The position numbers and the translations under genes are program-made. A stretch of DNA of 64,000 bases, from NCBI RefSeq assembly GCF_000265075.1, contig NZ_AJYA01000018.1, positions 1-64,000 of the forward strand, written 5' to 3'. Below the pieces are notes generated by a model. That model worked only from the letters and a program-made list of their open reading frames with translations, had not been told where the DNA came from and did not search any database. How positions within the stretch are numbered: position 1 is the first letter of the stretch; each line of letters begins with the position of its first letter. Origin of the DNA: Nitritalea halalkaliphila LW7. GTDB lineage: Bacteria; Bacteroidota; Bacteroidia; Cytophagales; Cyclobacteriaceae. Of this stretch, positions 48,792 through 57,192 are shown piece after piece.

Positions 48792-49328
48792 GTAGCAGAG
48801 GAGGTTACCGTTCGCAATAGAGTGGCCGTGGCTACATCCGATACGCCTGCTGGCGTGATTTTTCATCGAAGTCCTTGATATTTTTTAGCCCGGCCTCTTT
48901 TTTTCTCATCAAAACTTAGGCAGCACAAGTCATTTGGCGGCGGAGTCTCAGATAGCCACATGGCTTCAATACGCGGATAACAGGCGATCCCTCATCATTC
49001 AACCGCGCAGGAATAATCCATCACGGTACATCTATTCCAAACGGTGCGTAACCAAAACATAGGAAACAGCCATCTTCGCGTCAATCGCATCGCGTAAGGA
49101 CTATCGGTTAGTTAGGGAACTAATATACTTAGGGATAAGCGGAAATCCTTTTCACCTTCCAAACCACGTTAAAAATAAGGGAAAAAGATTGCAGCGAATA
49201 GCCTGCCCGTAAGGGAAGCCCCCGCAGTAACAAACAGCAAAATAAAAAACATTTAAACGCTTAATATTCAGTAAAAAGTTGAATTACTAAAATATATTCA
49301 CTATTTTCCACCTATAAATACTTTAACT
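48792..49328. other. Gene-free accessory stretch
   Basis: No convincing gene. There is a possible terminator ACGCC-TGCT-GGCGT followed by ATTTTT (48843-48862) and a TTAGTT-AGGG-AACTAA hairpin (49108-49123). The rest is low in coding signal and becomes AT-rich toward the next small gene. Confidence 0.4.
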
Positions 49329-49574
49329 ATGAGATTCTTATTACTTATTCCCGTTTATTTCTTTGCTAACGTCGCGCTATATGCAGATGATGAAAGAATT
49401 GTTAACGCTACCACTATTGTCTATGTAGGCTTACTAATTCTATTTTTCTGGATTCCCGGTTATCGTCGCCGTCGGGACGAAAACAGAAGAAAGGCAAGAA
49501 TAATGCAGGAACTGAGATGGGAGTATGAGCAAAGAAGGGCTTTGGAGAGGGAATTTAATCGCAGAAATAGATAA
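49329..49574 (+). CDS. Small membrane protein of unknown function
   Basis: An 81-residue product with a hydrophobic N-terminal segment (LLLIPVYFFANVALYA), a second segment (TTIVYVGLLILFFWIPG), and an Arg/Glu-rich tail (YRRRRDENRRKARIMQELR) that may form a coiled coil. AT-rich, in an accessory region. No family recognised. Confidence 0.5.
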   Translation: MRFLLLIPVYFFANVALYADDERIVNATTIVYVGLLILFFWIPGYRRRRDENRRKARIMQELRWEYEQRRALEREFNRRNR

Positions 49575-49698
49575 AAGTTTTCTAAAAATTCTTTTGAGTT
49601 TAATCTTTCCTTTTGCCCGCAGTTACAGCCTTTCCAGTAAGCACCGTGTACAGCCCTCTAAAAATCACGAATTATCACCACTTGAATAGCCTTACGTG

Positions 49699-50514
49699 CT
49701 AATTTTCGTTATATCCAAATTGTCGGGTGTGTAATACTTTTTTCCACCAACTTTCCCTTTCGATGATGATTTGGTCATCAGTTGCTGATTTATAGATATC
49801 AAGAATAGCATAACTGAAATTTTGCTTTATGTGGTCAAAAGACAGTTTTTTTAATCCCGTATTTCCTCCGTGGCTGTGGCCATATATGCTCTCCATCGGC
49901 CCAGTATCATGTTTTCTCCATACGCTGAACCAACATACATTTTGCCATTTGACCTATCGGTCAAAAGATAAACACCCTTCTGATTTTGTAATGCAGTTAC
50001 CCAATTATCTTTCTCAATCACTCGTTTCAATTCTTCCCAAGAAATATTTACATGTTCATACCCAGGGAAAACGTCATTATCAAAAAAGTCGGGTAAAATT
50101 TGAGAAACATAACATGCATCCATTACTGATTCGGCGTTACGAATCATGGATTGTGATCTATTTTGATATTTTATTATTAAACGTCCTACATATTTTCCGA
50201 ACTCCTCTAACTCTTGATATTCATATCCCATCCCGTCTAGTTTATTCAAGTCTTTCGTCACGCGTCCGATATGAAAAAGCAACCACTTGTCCTCCTTCGG
50301 TTTGATTTTAACAAACCCTATGGTTATCTGACCCTCCTTAAAGGACTTTTTTTTTGCTGTAATTCCAGTATTGCCCCTCAAGCATTTTTGATTTATCACC
50401 ATTTTTGAAAAGCTCTATCGGATTCCAATTTTGTGCAAACATCAAATTGAACCGAATCTTCACATTGGATAGATTATCAAGGCGTAAGATGTCATTCAGT
50501 TGAATAGTATTCAT
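49699..50514 (-). CDS. GIY-YIG nuclease family protein (two one-base frameshifts near 49874 and 50350)
   Basis: Joining three frames on the minus strand gives a protein of about 272 residues. It starts at 50514 with MNTIQLNDILRLDNLSNVKI and ends in FGYNEN. The first break is a run of nine As (coding strand) near 50350, which needs one more A. The second, near 49874, needs one G. The C-terminal nuclease has GVYLLTDRSNGKMYVGSA (the GIY-YIG motif as GVY-x10-YVG), then LGRWRAYMATGHGGN (catalytic Arg), and IIERESWWKK (catalytic Glu). Similar proteins occur scattered in Bacteroidota accessory regions. A role in restriction or defense is possible but not shown. Confidence 0.85.
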
Positions 50515-50744
50515 GTGCTATTTTTAAGTCAGGAGTATCAAGTTAATGTAGTTTCCGCTAAAATAGATATAGACTTCCTTTTTGATATGAAAACTCAATG
50601 TAACAACCTCATTTGATTTACCTAATAAGCCGCACTATTTATCACCTACTAGAAATTTACAACTAACCCCTTAAATTTCCAATAGCGCTTACCTCATTTT
50701 TTTCAGAAAGCCTCCACCCAAGGGATTCTACAACGATGTTCACC

Positions 50745-50761
50745 TTTGGGCGAAGCCCAAA
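50745..50761. repeat. TTTGGGC/GCCCAAA palindrome
   Basis: A perfect 7-bp inverted repeat with a GAA loop in an intergenic region, a member of the dispersed palindrome family. Confidence 0.6.
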
Positions 50762-50807
50762 ATAGATAGAGCTACTTATTTTCAAAAATAGCACGTCTCC
50801 CCCCACA

Positions 50808-50933
50808 ATGTTCGTTTCCTTTCGTTTCCTTTCTTTTTTACCAAAATTCATGTTCGTTTGCTTTCTTTTTCTTTCTTTTTTATCAAAAACCATGTTCGTT
50901 TGCTTTCTTTTCCTTTCTTTTTAAAAAAATGCA
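50808..50933. repeat. Three tandem copies of a 42-bp T-rich repeat
   Basis: Copies begin ATGTTCGTTT at 50808, 50850 and 50892 and are followed by pyrimidine-rich CTTTC/CTTTT blocks. The period of 42 bases is exact and the copies differ by only a few bases. Being a multiple of three, the period keeps any frame open, which explains a spurious minus-strand open frame. Confidence 0.8.
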
Positions 50934-51130
50934 AAAAATGCATGCTCAATCCCTGTAAACAGACACCGAGACTGTAAACAGACCCCTAACCCACGAACGC
51001 TCCCCTTCCTTTGCTACCATCCACCTCCCCGTATGAGAACCAAAAAAAAGGCAAGCACCCGCCTACCTTTTTTTCACCTATACACACTTATAGCAGGGCC
51101 GAAGCCCCTCCAATCTCTTGAAAAACGTTC

Positions 51131-52251
51131 TTACTTGACTTTTTCAGCTACCACCTCATCCGAAGACCAAGCCACCTGCCCCAGCCACTTGAACAGCAGC
51201 GGCAAGGAGGCCAACAGCAGCAATGCCGCACCTGTTCCTAGCAGCACCCAAGGCTGAATAAAAAGCCCTCCAGAAGTGAAGACCGCCATGATCAGCAGCG
51301 TGGAGAAAGGAAGCGAAACCGCCAGCACATTAATCCCCAAGGTTAAATCAAAGGTCTGCCGCTTGCTGTCCGGATGCTGCTCGCGCTCTAAGGCCCGAAC
51401 CGCAGACATGTGCGCAAAAGGCCAAAAACTACAGGCCGACTGCGGAAAAACCACCACAAAGAGGATCGCCGCCTCAGAGGGAAGGGGGACAAAAAGTACA
51501 ATCAAACCACTAAGTATGAACGTCACCCCCGCCCTAAGAGTCAGCAAAGACGCAATCATGCGGATCTGCGCCCACTTGAACACAACCGCCACCCCGATAA
51601 AGAGCAGCACCAAAGGCGTCATCATGTTCTTCATCATCAGCACCGCATCGCCTAAATACAACGGCAGCCGCTCTAAGTTCAAACCAAAGCCCAGTAAAAT
51701 CAGCGCCGTCACAATCACTAGATTAATCGGCTCCTTTAACATCGCCAGTAGCAGGGACTTGACCTTCTCTACATTCGATTGGGCCTTCAACTGATGTGTC
51801 CCATAGTACCATTTCATCGCCAAAAGATAGGCGATAACCAGCACGAAGAGCTTGTTACCAATATCCGCTAATGCCCCCCAAGCGAGGTATTCATCCCCCA
51901 GATACTCCGCTAAAAAGGGGAAACAGGAGAGCCCGGGCGCCAGAGAAGGCAGCAAGAGCATCAGCGTACGCATCTCTGCTGAGCGCGCCGCCACCCCGAA
52001 GAAGGGCAGGGCAAAGCGCGTAAATAGTAGCAGCAAAACGTTAAATACCAGCGCCGCCAGCGGCAGTACCAATAAATCAGGCTGCACCTCGATCTTTAAG
52101 AGGGCCACAAAGATCATCGCCGGTAAAGCGATGTCCAAAATGATGATTTTCAACCCGTTTTTCTGCTCCTCCTTTAAAAACTTTTGCTTCAGCAAAAGCC
52201 TAAGCCGATAAGTAAGAGCAGCGAAAGGGTTTTCTGTAAAGCCATGCTCAT
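51131..52251 (-). CDS. AEC-family (auxin-efflux-carrier-like) permease (one-base frameshift near 52197)
   Basis: About 373 residues and roughly ten membrane segments, with the inverted repeat layout of the AEC/BART superfamily. The N-terminal segment LSLLLLIGLGFLLKQKFLKEEQKNGLK is recovered by adding one T near 52197, and moves the start to 52251. DIALPAMIFVALLKIEVQPDLL and the later FFGV/FPF loops are typical. The substrate is unknown; family members export organic acids or amino acids. It is 6 bases downstream of the aminotransferase gene, so the two probably form one operon. Confidence 0.82.
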
Positions 52252-52257
52252 CCCCTT

Positions 52258-53412
52258 TTAGGCCGTAACCTGCTTAAAGGATTCCACAAACAACTTCATC
52301 TCGTCCATAGTGCCCATGCTTACACGGCACCAGGTCTTGTCGTATAAATTATAGGTCTTCACCGCCACCCCTTTCCCGTACATGCCCCGCATAAATGGCT
52401 GACTCTCCATCGCGATCGGAAAAATCAGGAAGGAAGTGTACGAAGGAATAAAAGAATAGCCTAGCCCTTTCACCGCCTCGGTGGTAAACTCCCGAGACTC
52501 TGTGTTCCAGTCGCGACATTTGGCTAAAAAGCTTTCTTGCTGCACGCTGGCGATGGCTCCCTTCAGGGAAGTCAAGCAAAGCCCCATCGTACCCCGCACC
52601 ATCGAGGTGATTTTTTCGATACGCTCAGGCGTCGCCACCAAGTACCCAATACGCAGCCCCGCCATGCCGTGGATCTTGCTAAAAGTTCGGGCTACCATCA
52701 CATCATGCCCCTCTTTCACGAGCCCTGCCATCGTCTGTGCCTCAGGATCGACCATAAATTCTAAATAAGCCTCATCCACGAAAACGGGGGTTTTCTTAGC
52801 CGCCTGCTTACAAAATGTCTTCAGTGCCGCCGCATCCGTAATAGAACCCGTGGGATTATTGGGGTTACAGATGTAAACCAACTTGGTCTCCGAGTCGATG
52901 GCCGCCTGCATGGCGGACAGGTCATGGGCATAGTCCGAGGTCAGCGCTACCGGTTTCCAAACCCCTCCCATACGCTGGGCCGTATTCATTAGCGACATAT
53001 AGGACACATCCGCAGAAACGACATTGCCCCCACCCATAAACTGCACGATAGCGGTCTTTTCCAGCAGGTCAGTAGAACCTGGCCCTAAAAGGATGTTTTC
53101 AGGTGCCACTCCCTCCTTTTCAGCCAGCATTTTAATCAGGGTAGCTGCATCTCCATGCCCGTAGCGATTACCCATGGAAGCCGAGTCCACGATCGCCTTA
53201 ATCACCTCTGGGGCTGGCCCGAAGGCATTTTCATTCGAGTTTAACTTGGCTAAAATCCGTGGCTCCTCCATGTTAAAATTCGGGACAATCTCCCGTACCA
53301 GCGTTTTGGCCGTGGCCCGCTGCGTGGTGAAATGGTTGAACCCGAAGGTCATCGCGCCTGCGGCTAATAGACTAGAACGCATCCAGTCTCTTCTGCTTAA
53401 TGGTGTTTTCAT
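52258..53412 (-). CDS. Tat-exported histidinol-phosphate-aminotransferase-like PLP enzyme
   Basis: A fold-type I aminotransferase of 384 residues with a twin-arginine signal at its N-terminus (PLSRRDWMRSSLLAAGAMTFGF). The catalytic part has ILLGPGSTDLLEKTAI, YICNPNNPTGSI, VDEAYLEFM and the cofactor lysine in ARTFSKIHGMAGLRIGY. The start at 53412 (MKTPLSRRDW) gives a compact Tat signal. Related cytoplasmic enzymes act on histidinol phosphate or aromatic amino acids. Here export implies a periplasmic substrate. No histidine genes are nearby. It may work with the following AEC permease. Confidence 0.85.
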   Translation of the reverse strand: MKTPLSRRDWMRSSLLAAGAMTFGFNHFTTQRATAKTLVREIVPNFNMEEPRILAKLNSNENAFGPAPEVIKAIVDSASMGNRYGHGDAATLIKMLAEKEGVAPENILLGPGSTDLLEKTAIVQFMGGGNVVSADVSYMSLMNTAQRMGGVWKPVALTSDYAHDLSAMQAAIDSETKLVYICNPNNPTGSITDAAALKTFCKQAAKKTPVFVDEAYLEFMVDPEAQTMAGLVKEGHDVMVARTFSKIHGMAGLRIGYLVATPERIEKITSMVRGTMGLCLTSLKGAIASVQQESFLAKCRDWNTESREFTTEAVKGLGYSFIPSYTSFLIFPIAMESQPFMRGMYGKGVAVKTYNLYDKTWCRVSMGTMDEMKLFVESFKQVTA

Positions 53413-53656
53413 CTTTGTGCTGTGGTTGTCCGCTACCCCTCTCTGGCTGCTGGCCACCCTGACTGAGGCTTTCAAGCATCAAAAAGGAGAATAGTGGTTT
53501 GTTTTTAAACTGCTTTTGGTTTCTTTTCTGTAAATCTGATTAAAATATGTTATAAAAACAACCTATTCCCAACTTTATTACAGATACTTTTACGCAAGCG
53601 GTATATTTTTGAAGCATTCGTAAATTTGCAGTACACTGCTGGTACGAGAAACCTCC

Positions 53657-53674
53657 TTTGGCCCGTGGGCCAAA
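53657..53674. repeat. TTTGGCCC/GGGCCAAA palindrome
   Basis: A perfect 8-bp inverted repeat with a GT loop, next to the terminator of the symporter gene. A member of the dispersed palindrome family. Confidence 0.6.
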
Positions 53675-53713
53675 AAAACCTCCTATCCGATTCATACGAA
53701 TCCGACAGGAGGT
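53672..53713 (-). terminator. Terminator after the sodium:solute symporter gene
   Basis: On the minus strand ACCTCCT and AGGAGGT, with inner TCGGATT/AATCGGA pairs and two mismatches, form a long stem followed by a run of seven Ts. Confidence 0.85.
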
Positions 53714-53746
53714 GCGACCTAGAGCAAGGCCTCAATTAGTGTACGC

Positions 53747-55388
53747 TTACCAGAACACCAAATAAAGGGCGGCGATGATGCCTGTGATAAGGAAGGCACC
53801 TATTTTAAATCCATAGCTTGTGGTAAAGAGGTCGCGCGACACCTCGATGGACTTGGGGTGGTCCTTGCCTTTGCCCTCTATGAGGCTGATGAGCACCATC
53901 AGCGTCACGATTACGAGGAAGACGACGCCCATGCGGTCTAGGAAGGCGAGCGCTTTAAACTGGTATTGGAGCAGTGCGGAAAGCGGGATGCTGAGCCCGG
54001 CACCCACGAGAGCCGCATTCGCAGTGGTTTTCTTCCAGAAGACTCCTAAAAAGAAGATGGCAAAAATCCCTGGAGAAATGAATCCAGTGTACTCTTGGAT
54101 GAACTGAAAAGCCTGGTCCAGCTGCCCCAGCTGAGGGGCGATGAGGGCCGCAATAAGGAAAGCCACGACGGCGGTGATACGTCCTACGGTCACTTGCTTT
54201 GTCTGAGAAGCTTTCTGATCGATATATTTCGTGTAGATGTCCATGGTGAAGATCGTAGAGGTACTGTTGGCCATAGACGCGAGGCTAGAGACGATCGCGG
54301 CGGTGAGCGCCGCAAAGGAAAGGCCTTTTAAGCCCGTGGGAAGTAGCTGGAGCAGTGTAGGATAGGCACGATCTGCTTTTGTAAGCCCGGTGATGGGGTC
54401 TTGCATGGAAGCGATAAAGGGCGCATCGATTCCGTTTTTAACGATTACCCAAGCTGCGATACCAGGAACCACGACGATGAGGGGCATCAGTAGCTTAAGG
54501 AATCCGGCGAAGACCATCCCTTTTTGGGCCTCATCGAGGCTTTTGGCCGCCAAGGCCCGCTGCGTGATATACTGGTTAAATCCCCAGTAGCTGAGATTAG
54601 CTACCCACATCCCGCCTACTAGGACGGAGATTCCAGGAAGGTCCATGTAGCGTCTTTCATTCCCCCTTTGCCGTCAGGAATGAGCATTTCTCCTTTGGAA
54701 AGGATCATGGAAAAGTGTCCAGGCACCTCTTGACGCAGAAGGCTCAGGCCTTCCCACGCGCTCCCCTCACCCACGAGCGAGAGGGAAATATAGGTGGTGG
54801 CCAGACCGCCCGCCACCAGAAAGAAGACTTGGACTACATCCGTCCAGGCCACTGCTTTCAGCCCTCCATAGATAGAGTAGAGCATCGCAAAGAGGGCAAG
54901 TCCAAGGATGCCATAGGGTAAGGGTACATCTAAGATGGTGTTCAGGGTCAAGGCTCCGAGATAGAGCACGGAGGTGAGATTTACGAAAACATAGAGCAAC
55001 AACCAAAAGATGGCCATGGTCGTACGCACGCGTGCATCGTAGCGATCTAACAAAAAGCCCGGCATGGTGTAGATGCCCTTTTTAATGTAAACAGGTAAGA
55101 AAAAAACTGCCACCACAAGTAAGGTCGCTGCGGCCATCCACTCGTAGCTCGCAATGGCCAGCCCCATGGCAAAACCGCTGCCCGACATGCCGATAAACTG
55201 TTCAGCCGAGATATTAGAAGCGATAAGAGAGGCCCCGACGGCCCACCAAGGCAGAGATTTTGACGCAAGAAGTAGTCTTGGGAATTTTTTTCATGTCCTT
55301 TTTTTTCGCGGGAGACATAAATGCCCAGACCGATGATCAAACAGCAGTAGCCGATAAAGACGATCAGGTCGATAGGTTCAAGTAACAT
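53747..55388 (-). CDS. Sodium:solute symporter (SSS family, sugar type; two one-base frameshifts)
   Basis: About 547 residues with around 13-14 membrane segments. The start at 55388 gives MLLEPIDLIVFIGYCC. The first break, near 55265, needs one G and restores YFLASKSLPWWAVGASLIASNISAEQFIGMSGSG, a hallmark of SGLT-like symporters. The second, near 54646, needs one base and joins the half that starts DLPGISVLVGGMWVANLSYWGFNQYITQRALAAKS. It would import a sugar or related solute with sodium. A good promoter lies at 55431-55459. Confidence 0.88.
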
Positions 55389-55430
55389 AGGTTTACGGTA
55401 AGATGAGTTGTTCGCTAAAAAAGCCAATTT

Positions 55431-55459
55431 CAAATATAGGCGTTTCCGGTATTTTTCAA
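55431..55459 (-). promoter_or_regulatory. Promoter of the symporter gene
   Basis: On the minus strand TTG (55459-55457), 18 bases, then TATATTTG (55438-55431), an exact TAnnTTTG. The start codon at 55388 is about 43 bases downstream. Confidence 0.7.
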
Positions 55460-55635
55460 CTCATTTTAGCAGCAATTATGCGTTTTGGACTACTTTTTCT
55501 CGGCTGGCCTTCTACTTTAGCGCTCGTCCATGGGAGACTGTTCTTTCCTCTGATTTTAGATAATCATTAGTTTTGGAACCTTAAACATGCGACGCAGAGA
55601 GAAGTGAAGGGCTTCGAATCAACTGCCAATTCGAA

Positions 55636-55968
55636 TCAAGTGCTAACGAGCTTTTCTTGCACGTACACATAAACCAAAGCTATGAGTAAAGCGATTAAAT
55701 AGTAGAGCGGATCGAATGAAGGCTGACTTCTATTGAACAAATAATAAATGAGACCAAATGAAACAAAGAAAAACATCAGCTTTGAACTAAATTTAAAATC
55801 TGAATTGGTCAAATTCAGAAGATAAAAGACGATCGAAAACGCTAAGGGAATAGTAATGAGAACCACCTGACTTCCCAAAGCACCAGAAAGACTGGATTGG
55901 AACAAAAAGACAAGCAGAAATACACTCACATTAATCCATGCTTTTACGTTACTATTTTTAAACTTCAT
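55636..55968 (-). CDS. Small four-helix membrane protein of unknown function
   Basis: A 110-residue protein with four hydrophobic segments (about 11-28, 33-51, 61-78 and 86-105). It is AT-rich relative to its neighbours. A perfect GCTCAAAA-CTAA-TTTTGAGC stem-loop lies in its leader at 55989-56008. No family is recognised. Confidence 0.55.
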   Translation of the reverse strand: MKFKNSNVKAWINVSVFLLVFLFQSSLSGALGSQVVLITIPLAFSIVFYLLNLTNSDFKFSSKLMFFFVSFGLIYYLFNRSQPSFDPLYYLIALLIALVYVYVQEKLVST

Positions 55969-56303
55969 GGTAAATTTTATTTAAGCAGGCTCAAAACTAA
56001 TTTTGAGCTCGCGGACTACTTATAGGCAGTAAACCCCCGTTAGCTAGCATAGAGAGTTGCTGATTGATCCTATTCCAAAGTAAGGGATCTTCCGTCTTTT
56101 GTACTGGACGAAAGGAAATATTTGAAAAATTCCCAGCACCATGCCCACAGACTCTCCTAAATGCCTATTTCCGCATTCGGCGCCCGCCATGGCCCGCTGG
56201 CCACTTGTCAGATCTCGTGTTTTTTTTATTGAAAAAAGCATTTAAGCCATCCACTTTTATTTTTTTTCGTACTTTTACCCCCTAAAGCGTAATCAGCAAA
56301 AGC
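55969..56303. other. Intergenic region with a leader hairpin
   Basis: It contains the 8-bp hairpin GCTCAAAA-CTAA-TTTTGAGC (55989-56008), about 20 bases upstream of the minus-strand gene at 55968. Before the plus-strand gene at 56304 a weak -7-like TACTTTTA is visible. I see nothing else. Confidence 0.5.
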
Positions 56304-57011
56304 ATGAAGAAAATACTATTTTTCGCCTTGATACTCATCGGTGTACAAAGCACCCAGCAGCTTCAGGCCCAGAAAACCCGTAACCACATGGCCTACAGCA
56401 TCGGGGGCTCTTACATGTATGGCAATAACACCGGGGATTTCTCTACCTTTACGTTCACCCCCAGCATCGTCGGAGGTATCACGTATAACCGACAGCTTTC
56501 CGAGCGTATGGACTTTCGCGTGAATGCCTTCGGACAGCATATAAATTCTGGCGGGCATGATCGTCTGGGTATTTGGCGTACACGCCAATGGGAAGCCATG
56601 GGACTCCCATTTGATTTTAGAGGCTTCGGCTTAGGGGGAGATATTATGCCTACCTACAACTTTCACCCGAACAAGGCCGGTCAGGTGGGCAGCAGCTTAA
56701 ATGTCTACATGGGCTTAGGTGTGGGCTTCTTGAACGTATGGCGCGTGGAGCAGCTCCAAATAGAAAATACCATCGTAAAACGTAATGCTAGCACAGCAGC
56801 AGCGTATATCCCTTTCCGAATCGGCGTTAACACGAATTTCGATTTCGAGTGGGACTACGCCATCGAACTAGGCCTGCTGACCAGTACCTCCGACCTGCTC
56901 GACGGAAATGATTTTGGAAATAAATCCCTTCCTGTGGATATGCTCGTGCAGCTACAGTTTAAAGTTATCCGGTACATCGGGGTGGCTAACCGCAAAGCAT
57001 CCTCCCGTTAA
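56304..57011 (+). CDS. Outer-membrane beta-barrel protein
   Basis: A 235-residue product with a signal peptide (KKILFFALILIGVQSTQQLQAQ) and barrel-like strands (YSIGGSYMYGNNTGDFSTFTF, IVGGITYNRQLSERMDFRVNAFG, FRGFGLGGDIMPTYNF, LNVYMGLGVGFLNVW), ending VQLQFKVIRYIGV. It resembles generic eight-stranded barrels of Bacteroidota. A terminator follows. Confidence 0.78.
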   Translation: MKKILFFALILIGVQSTQQLQAQKTRNHMAYSIGGSYMYGNNTGDFSTFTFTPSIVGGITYNRQLSERMDFRVNAFGQHINSGGHDRLGIWRTRQWEAMGLPFDFRGFGLGGDIMPTYNFHPNKAGQVGSSLNVYMGLGVGFLNVWRVEQLQIENTIVKRNASTAAAYIPFRIGVNTNFDFEWDYAIELGLLTSTSDLLDGNDFGNKSLPVDMLVQLQFKVIRYIGVANRKASSR

Positions 57012-57062
57012 GACTATTTCCCACTTGCTCTTCGCCAAACAGGAAACAAAACGCTTCATATG

Positions 57063-57098
57063 AACCACCCGCGCTATACTGCACGGGGTGGTTTTTTC
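57063..57098 (+). terminator. Terminator after the beta-barrel gene
   Basis: AACCACCC (57063-57070) pairs with GGGTGGTT (57086-57093), followed by TTTT. Confidence 0.85.
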
Positions 57099-57123
57099 GT
57101 TTCTAATGAGCCGTGTACCCCCA

Positions 57124-57162
57124 TAAAAAAACGGCCGAAGCATTTCTACGCCCCGGCCGTTT
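57124..57162 (-). terminator. Terminator after the S9 peptidase gene
   Basis: AAACGGCCG (57129-57137) pairs with CGGCCGTTT (57154-57162). On the minus strand it runs into a T-tract, in the right direction for the gene at 57193. Confidence 0.85.
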
Positions 57163-57192
57163 CCGTACGCTACTGGTTAGCCCCAGATAAAC

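Larger units (their letters stand above)
50515..51130. other. Repeat-rich intergenic stretch
   Basis: No convincing gene. It holds a palindrome TTTGGGC-GAA-GCCCAAA (50745-50761), three 42-bp tandem repeats (50808-50933), and two copies of CTGTAAACAGAC 19 bases apart (50953 and 50972). An open frame crossing the tandem repeats would encode only Lys/Arg-rich 14-residue repeats and is not accepted as a gene. Confidence 0.5.

Noticed and set aside
50663-50893. 76-codon minus-strand frame across the 42-bp repeats
   Set aside because: It is open only because the repeat period is a multiple of three; the product is a Lys/Arg-rich repeat with no start signal or family.
53621-53628. Plus-strand TAAATTTG box near 53621
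   Set aside because: No plus-strand gene follows within 2.6 kb, and a terminator hairpin for the minus strand lies directly after it.
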